Shown one piece after another: positions 59,485 through 64,000 of a stretch of 64,000 bases of DNA (its first letter is position 1; every line of letters starts with the position of its first letter). Position numbers and translations under genes: made by a program. Under the pieces are notes generated by a model, which worked only from the letters and a program-made list of their open reading frames with translations, made no database searches and had not been told where the DNA came from. The stretch is from Vitis vinifera (lineage: Eukaryota; Streptophyta; Magnoliopsida; Vitales; Vitaceae): positions 14,915,001 through 14,979,000 of the forward strand of contig NC_081812.1 of the NCBI RefSeq assembly GCF_030704535.1, given 5' to 3'.

Positions 59485-62400
59485 TGGAGAATATATATCA
59501 TATAATCCCAGCTTGCAAGTTAAGTCTTCGAAGTTAGGCCTAGGTAAAGCTTTGGTGAGGATGTCTGCGGTTTGGTGCTTGGTAGGAACATAGTTTAATT
59601 TGACCGTCTCACTAGTCACCTTCTCTGTGATAAAGTGTCTGTCAATCTCAACATGCTTGGTCCTGTCATGCTGCACGGGGTTCTTTGCTATGCTTATAGC
59701 TGCCTGATTATCACACATCATCAGAATTGGAGATGAACTCATTTGTCCCAGTTCACTAAGAACCCCTTTTATCCAAATCCCTTCACAGATTCCCTGTGCA
59801 AGAGCTCTGTACTCAGCTTCTGCACTACTTCTAGCTACAACTGATTGCTTCTTACTCCTCCAGGTAACAAGATTTCCCCAGACAAAAGAACAATATCCGG
59901 AAGTGGACCGCCTGTCAATGATGTTTCCTGCCCAATCCGCATCTGAGTATACTTCAGTGTCACGGTTCTCTGTCTTTCTGAAGAATAGGCCTTTCCCTGG
60001 TGTCATTTTTAAATATCTAAAAATCCTGTAGACTGCTTCCATGTGTTCCTCAGTGGGGGGGCTGTGCATGAATTGACTTACAGCACTCACTGCAAAGCCA
60101 ATATCTGGCCGAGTGTGTGAAAGATAAATCAAGCGCCCGACAAGCCGCTGATATCTCCCCCTGTCTACCGGTGTACTTTCTTTCTCGATACCAAGTTTTT
60201 TCTGACTATCCATAGGAGTATCAATTGGTTTGCATCCAAGCATACCGGTCTTCTTAAGAAGATCGAGTATGTATTTTCTTTGAGAGACTACGATTCCCTT
60301 TCTTGATCTAGCCACTTCCATACCAAGGAAATATTTCAAATTTCCAAGGTCTTTAACTTCAAACTCTTCTGACAAATACTTCTTCAAATTCTGTAACACC
60401 CCCATATCATTTCCAGATAGAATAATATCATCGACATAGACTATCAATATGGCCAATTTCCCGGCATGAGACTTCTTGACAAATAGAGTATGATCAGCCT
60501 GACCTTGTTTGTAGCCCAGCTTCAGGACTGCTTTTGTGAATCTATCAAACCAGGCTCGAGGAGATTGTTTAAGGCCGTACAAGGATTTTTGGAGTTTGCA
60601 AACCTGATTCTTTGCCATACTTTCTTCGAAACCAGGTGGTATTTCCATGTAAACTTCCTCTTCTAGGTCCCCATTTAGAAACGCATTTTTTATGTCCAGT
60701 TGTTGCAAGCACCAATCTTGATTGACAGCCAATGAGAGAAGGATCCTGATAGTGTTCAGTTTTGCAACAGGAGCAAAAGTCTCCTGATAATCTATCCCAT
60801 AGGATTGTGTAAACCCTCTAGCTACCAAACGAGCCTTGAATCTTTCGACTGATCCATCTGCTTTGTATTTTATGGTGAAAATCCACTTGCACCCCACAGG
60901 CCTCTTCCCAACCGGCAAATCTGTGATAGTCCACGTCCCATTCTTCTCAAGTGCATCAATCTCATCTTGTACTGCCTTCTTCCATTCTGAAATTTTTAAT
61001 GCCTCTTGTATTGTGTTGGGAACCTGAGTATCATCAAGAGAAGTAGCAAATGCTCTGTAAGATGGTGATAACCCTTCATACGTAACATAATTCCCAATTG
61101 GATGATCTGTACATCTCCTAACACCCTTCCTCAATGCAATTGGCAAAGTAGAATCACCAATGCTGGGAATTAACACCTCTCCAGCCCTATCCTCACCTAT
61201 GTTCTCTTCAGGAAGACTTGAATTGGAGTCAATATATTGGCCACATGTTGACTGTGATCCGTGCTCTAATTCCTGTCTTTTCCTCCTCCTGATGTAAACT
61301 TGTAAGTTCTCATTAGCAAGTTGTGGGGCTATAGGTTGAATAGGCATGGGAGACTGGATGGTCACGGGAGAAGGAACATTTGTGTGCTGGGCTAGCTGAA
61401 CTGATGGCGGCATGGGTGTGGACAACTCAGTGGGCGCGAATTGGGAAGGATTTGGTGACTCTGAGTGAAAAGAAGGTACACCCTCAAGAAAAGACTCCCA
61501 AACTTGATGTTCATTCATGCTCTCCCCCTGAACATGAGATTTGGGATAGAAGAAGACATGTTCAAAGAAAGAGACGTCCATGGTGGTGTAAAATCTTTTG
61601 TTGGTTGGAGAATAGCATTTGTACCCTTTTTGGGTTGGAGAATACCCTAGAAAAATGCACTTATTTGCTCGAGGAGCAAATTTGCTACGATTTTGAGGAT
61701 ACACATGAACGAATGCCGTACAACCAAATACTTTGAGTGGTAAATCAGAAGAGGCGGCATGGGTGTGAGGAAACTGTTTTAAGAAAAGTTGACATGGGGA
61801 TTGAAAGGTAAGCACTCTGGATGGCATACGGTTAATCAAATAGGTAGCTGTGAGAATAGCTTCCCCCCAGAAATAGTTTGGAACATTAGAGGAAAACATA
61901 AGGCACCGGGCAACCTCCAAGAGATGTCTATTCTTGCGTTCGGCCACCCCATTTTGTTGTGGGGTGTCAACGCAAGAACTTATGTGGATAATGCCATGAT
62001 TTTGAAGATAAGTACTGAGACTACTAGTAAAGTATTCCTTTGCATTATCTGACTTGAGGACTTGTATTTTGGAATTGAATTGATTTTGAACCATAAGATT
62101 GAAGGTTTGAAAAATGTGCCCGACCTCTGACTTTTCTTTCATAAGGAAAACCCATGTTACCCGAGTATGATCATCAACGAATGTCACAAACCATCGAGTG
62201 CCAGAAATATTTTTTATCCGGGAGGGACCCCACACATCACTATGTACTAGAGAGAAAACAGTCGAAGGTTTGTATGGGATTTGAGGATATACTGTTCGAG
62301 TATGCTTTGCAAACTGACAAATTTCACAGTGATAAGATGCTGGATTTTTATTGATAAATAATTTGGGAAACAATTTTGCAAGGTAAACAAAGCTAGGATG

Positions 62401-63972
62401 ACCAAGGCGATAGTGTAACATTATAATCTCACTATCTTTATTGACCTTAGAATTTGACACAGAATTGAAAGAATCTGACATACTCTGAGACTGTACGCAA
62501 CTTGCTTGAAAGACTTGGTTTGAGAATTGGCCACATGAAAGGAGGTAGAGCCCGGAACACAGTTCAGCACTGCCAATCATCTTCCCTGATTTCAAGTCCT
62601 GAAAAACACACAAGTTTGGATAGAATTTAGTAACACATTGGAGATCATGAGCCAATTTGCTAATGGACAAAAGATTACAATCCAAGTTTGGAACATGGAG
62701 GACAGAGTCAAGATATAAGTCTTTAGTAAGTTTTATAGAACCTGTCCCGACAATTTTTGACTTTGAACCATCAGCAATATGGACGGATGAATGACCATTA
62801 CTTGGCTTGTAATTTTGAAGAATGGCAGCATCTCCTGTCATGTGATCAGAAGCACCTGTGTCTACTATCCACGGCCTCATTCCTCCTCGATTAGCAGTGA
62901 AGGCTACACCGATAGTACTGCCACTGCCAACTTGGCTTAATAATTTCTGTAGCATCTCCATCTGCTCTTTGTTGAATGGACTCGGCTCGGGAACAGATGT
63001 GCTCTCAGAGTTGGCAGCCACGTGTGCTCTGCCATCTCTGTCAAACCGTCGCTTTGGTTTCCAATCTGCAGGTTTGTCATGAAGCTTCCAGCAAGTCTCC
63101 TTATAATGGCCTGGTTTCTTACAATAATCACACCAAGGCCTATCCCGTTTCTGACGATCTCCACCACTACTATTAAATGACCGAGCAGCAAGGGCAGAGG
63201 CATCCAATGTTGGGGCAGGTTGCTCTTTTGATCCCATCATCACTTTCTTTCTACTTTCTTCACGCCTAACCTCTGAAAAAGCCTCCCTGAGACTTGGCAG
63301 GGGTTTAATGCCCATGATTCGGCCTCTAACATCATCCAATTCCCTGTTTAGTCCTAGGAAGAACTTGAACAGTCTCTTTTGTTCCACAATTTGCCTGTAT
63401 GTTGCTGCATCATCCGAACATTTCCATGAGTGAGTCTCAAATAAGTCAAGTTGCTGCCAATACCTTGTGAGTGTGTTGTAATACTGAGTAACTGACTGCT
63501 CTCCTTGGCGGAAGTCATGTAGAGCTGATTCAACCTGAAACAGTTCTGAAGTATTTTCAGAACTTGAGTAAGTTTCTTTGGTTGCATCCCATATGTCCTT
63601 TGCAGTCCCAAACAGTAAGAAATTTTCGCCTATGTCATTGTTCATGGAATTGATAAGCCATGACATGATCATGCTGTTTTCAATCTTCCACTTTCTGAAA
63701 CCCGGTTCCGTAGTTTCTGGCATGACTGCTTCTCCAGTGAGGTACTCATCCTTTCCTTTACCGCAAATGAACAGCAACACAGATTGTGACCACTGTAAAT
63801 AGTTATGGCCATTTAATTTGTGTCCTGTGATGAGAATAGGAGAGGAATCATTGCCACCAAGGTTTGGAATTTCAGATCTGCCCCCTGATTCTGGTGACGT
63901 GACGCTGGATACTTGTGATGATGCCATTCCGTATTTTGTCATGGACCGGAAAGGTAGAAGAACACTTCTCAA
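59479..63972 (-). CDS. Ty1/copia Gag-Pol polyprotein, intact
   Basis: One 1497-residue frame carries the copia order. Gag comes first (LNGHNYLQWSQSVLLFI), with a CCHC zinc knuckle CDYCKKPGHYKETC near residue 280. Protease follows (WIVDTGASDHMTG, about 369), then integrase with HHCC (HYRLGHPSF...CEICQFAKH) and the DDE residues in HSDVWGPS, LKSDNAKEY and NGVAERKNRHLLE. Reverse transcriptase has FKARLVARGFTQ, LDIKNAFLNGDL and the catalytic YVDDI near 1178. RNase H has YSDADWAGN and SSAEAEYRAL. All catalytic residues I can identify are present and no frame is broken. The true start may be one of the in-frame Mets 10-15 codons in. Integrase precedes RT, which defines copia rather than gypsy. Confidence 0.95.
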   Translation of the reverse strand: MRSVLLPFRSMTKYGMASSQVSSVTSPESGGRSEIPNLGGNDSSPILITGHKLNGHNYLQWSQSVLLFICGKGKDEYLTGEAVMPETTEPGFRKWKIENSMIMSWLINSMNNDIGENFLLFGTAKDIWDATKETYSSSENTSELFQVESALHDFRQGEQSVTQYYNTLTRYWQQLDLFETHSWKCSDDAATYRQIVEQKRLFKFFLGLNRELDDVRGRIMGIKPLPSLREAFSEVRREESRKKVMMGSKEQPAPTLDASALAARSFNSSGGDRQKRDRPWCDYCKKPGHYKETCWKLHDKPADWKPKRRFDRDGRAHVAANSESTSVPEPSPFNKEQMEMLQKLLSQVGSGSTIGVAFTANRGGMRPWIVDTGASDHMTGDAAILQNYKPSNGHSSVHIADGSKSKIVGTGSIKLTKDLYLDSVLHVPNLDCNLLSISKLAHDLQCVTKFYPNLCVFQDLKSGKMIGSAELCSGLYLLSCGQFSNQVFQASCVQSQSMSDSFNSVSNSKVNKDSEIIMLHYRLGHPSFVYLAKLFPKLFINKNPASYHCEICQFAKHTRTVYPQIPYKPSTVFSLVHSDVWGPSRIKNISGTRWFVTFVDDHTRVTWVFLMKEKSEVGHIFQTFNLMVQNQFNSKIQVLKSDNAKEYFTSSLSTYLQNHGIIHISSCVDTPQQNGVAERKNRHLLEVARCLMFSSNVPNYFWGEAILTATYLINRMPSRVLTFQSPCQLFLKQFPHTHAASSDLPLKVFGCTAFVHVYPQNRSKFAPRANKCIFLGYSPTQKGYKCYSPTNKRFYTTMDVSFFEHVFFYPKSHVQGESMNEHQVWESFLEGVPSFHSESPNPSQFAPTELSTPMPPSVQLAQHTNVPSPVTIQSPMPIQPIAPQLANENLQVYIRRRKRQELEHGSQSTCGQYIDSNSSLPEENIGEDRAGEVLIPSIGDSTLPIALRKGVRRCTDHPIGNYVTYEGLSPSYRAFATSLDDTQVPNTIQEALKISEWKKAVQDEIDALEKNGTWTITDLPVGKRPVGCKWIFTIKYKADGSVERFKARLVARGFTQSYGIDYQETFAPVAKLNTIRILLSLAVNQDWCLQQLDIKNAFLNGDLEEEVYMEIPPGFEESMAKNQVCKLQKSLYGLKQSPRAWFDRFTKAVLKLGYKQGQADHTLFVKKSHAGKLAILIVYVDDIILSGNDMGVLQNLKKYLSEEFEVKDLGNLKYFLGMEVARSRKGIVVSQRKYILDLLKKTGMLGCKPIDTPMDSQKKLGIEKESTPVDRGRYQRLVGRLIYLSHTRPDIGFAVSAVSQFMHSPPTEEHMEAVYRIFRYLKMTPGKGLFFRKTENRDTEVYSDADWAGNIIDRRSTSGYCSFVWGNLVTWRSKKQSVVARSSAEAEYRALAQGICEGIWIKGVLSELGQMSSSPILMMCDNQAAISIAKNPVQHDRTKHVEIDRHFITEKVTSETVKLNYVPTKHQTADILTKALPRPNFEDLTCKLGLYDIYSPA

Positions 63973-64000
63973 GGCACGTGCAGGGACTGGAGTTGAGAAA

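Larger units (their letters stand above)
59209..64000 (-). mobile_element. Ty1/copia retrotransposon, near-complete (5' LTR off-window)
   Basis: On the minus strand the order is gag-pol (63972-59479), polypurine tract, then a 3' LTR ending near 59209. The 5' LTR and primer-binding site lie beyond the window edge, so LTR identity, and thus age, cannot be read here. The uninterrupted frame suggests a recent insertion. It shares orientation with the coiled-coil gene and probably sits in one of its upstream introns. Confidence 0.92.

Noticed and set aside
59208..64000. Sequence of viral origin
   Set aside because: The domain order, LTR and polypurine tract mark an endogenous Ty1/copia retrotransposon; no envelope-like frame is present.

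Overview
The window looks like nuclear DNA of a woody dicot, and grapevine (Vitis) is my best guess. That guess is an inference. It rests on AT-rich intergenic DNA, GT-AG introns swollen with retroelements, land-plant gene families and plant-type Ty1/copia, Mutator-like and SINE elements. There are no bacterial operons, rRNA genes or CRISPR arrays.

Layout. 1-12.2 kb is gene-poor: a minisatellite, a solo LTR with its target-site duplication, and a second copy of the surrounding segment that lacks the LTR and so preserves the empty site. At 12.4-14.3 kb is an intronless EXO70 exocyst gene (+). At 15.5-22.2 kb is a five-exon pectate lyase-like gene (-). At 25.0-29.8 kb is a four-exon ITN1-type ankyrin-repeat membrane protein (+), and at 36.0-39.2 kb a three-exon relative (+). 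Between these two lies a 2.45-kb non-autonomous Mutator-like element (30410-32859), filled with about a dozen near-perfect palindromes built on GGGAACTCGTCTCTT. 39-44 kb has no gene I can support. At 44.2-45.2 kb is a MAKR-type membrane-associated kinase regulator (-). From 47.9 to 56.7 kb are the last eleven exons of a coiled-coil protein gene (-) whose 5' end lies beyond the window. From 56.8 kb to the end the DNA is retroelement: a decayed copia on + and a copia with an intact 1497-codon gag-pol on -.

I built the multi-exon models by hand from GT-AG boundaries. In each, the exon lengths sum to a whole number of codons and the joined protein reads through family-conserved motifs. These host genes do not form a pathway. 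They share membrane and cell-surface themes (exocytosis, cell wall, ROS/salt signalling, receptor-kinase regulation), but I see no evidence of functional clustering beyond the two related ankyrin genes.

The most unusual structure is the palindrome-packed Mutator-like element. Next come the solo LTR, with four ACACGTGGC boxes and eight TCCGGA palindromes, and a copied exon/splice-donor fragment inside an intron of the coiled-coil gene.
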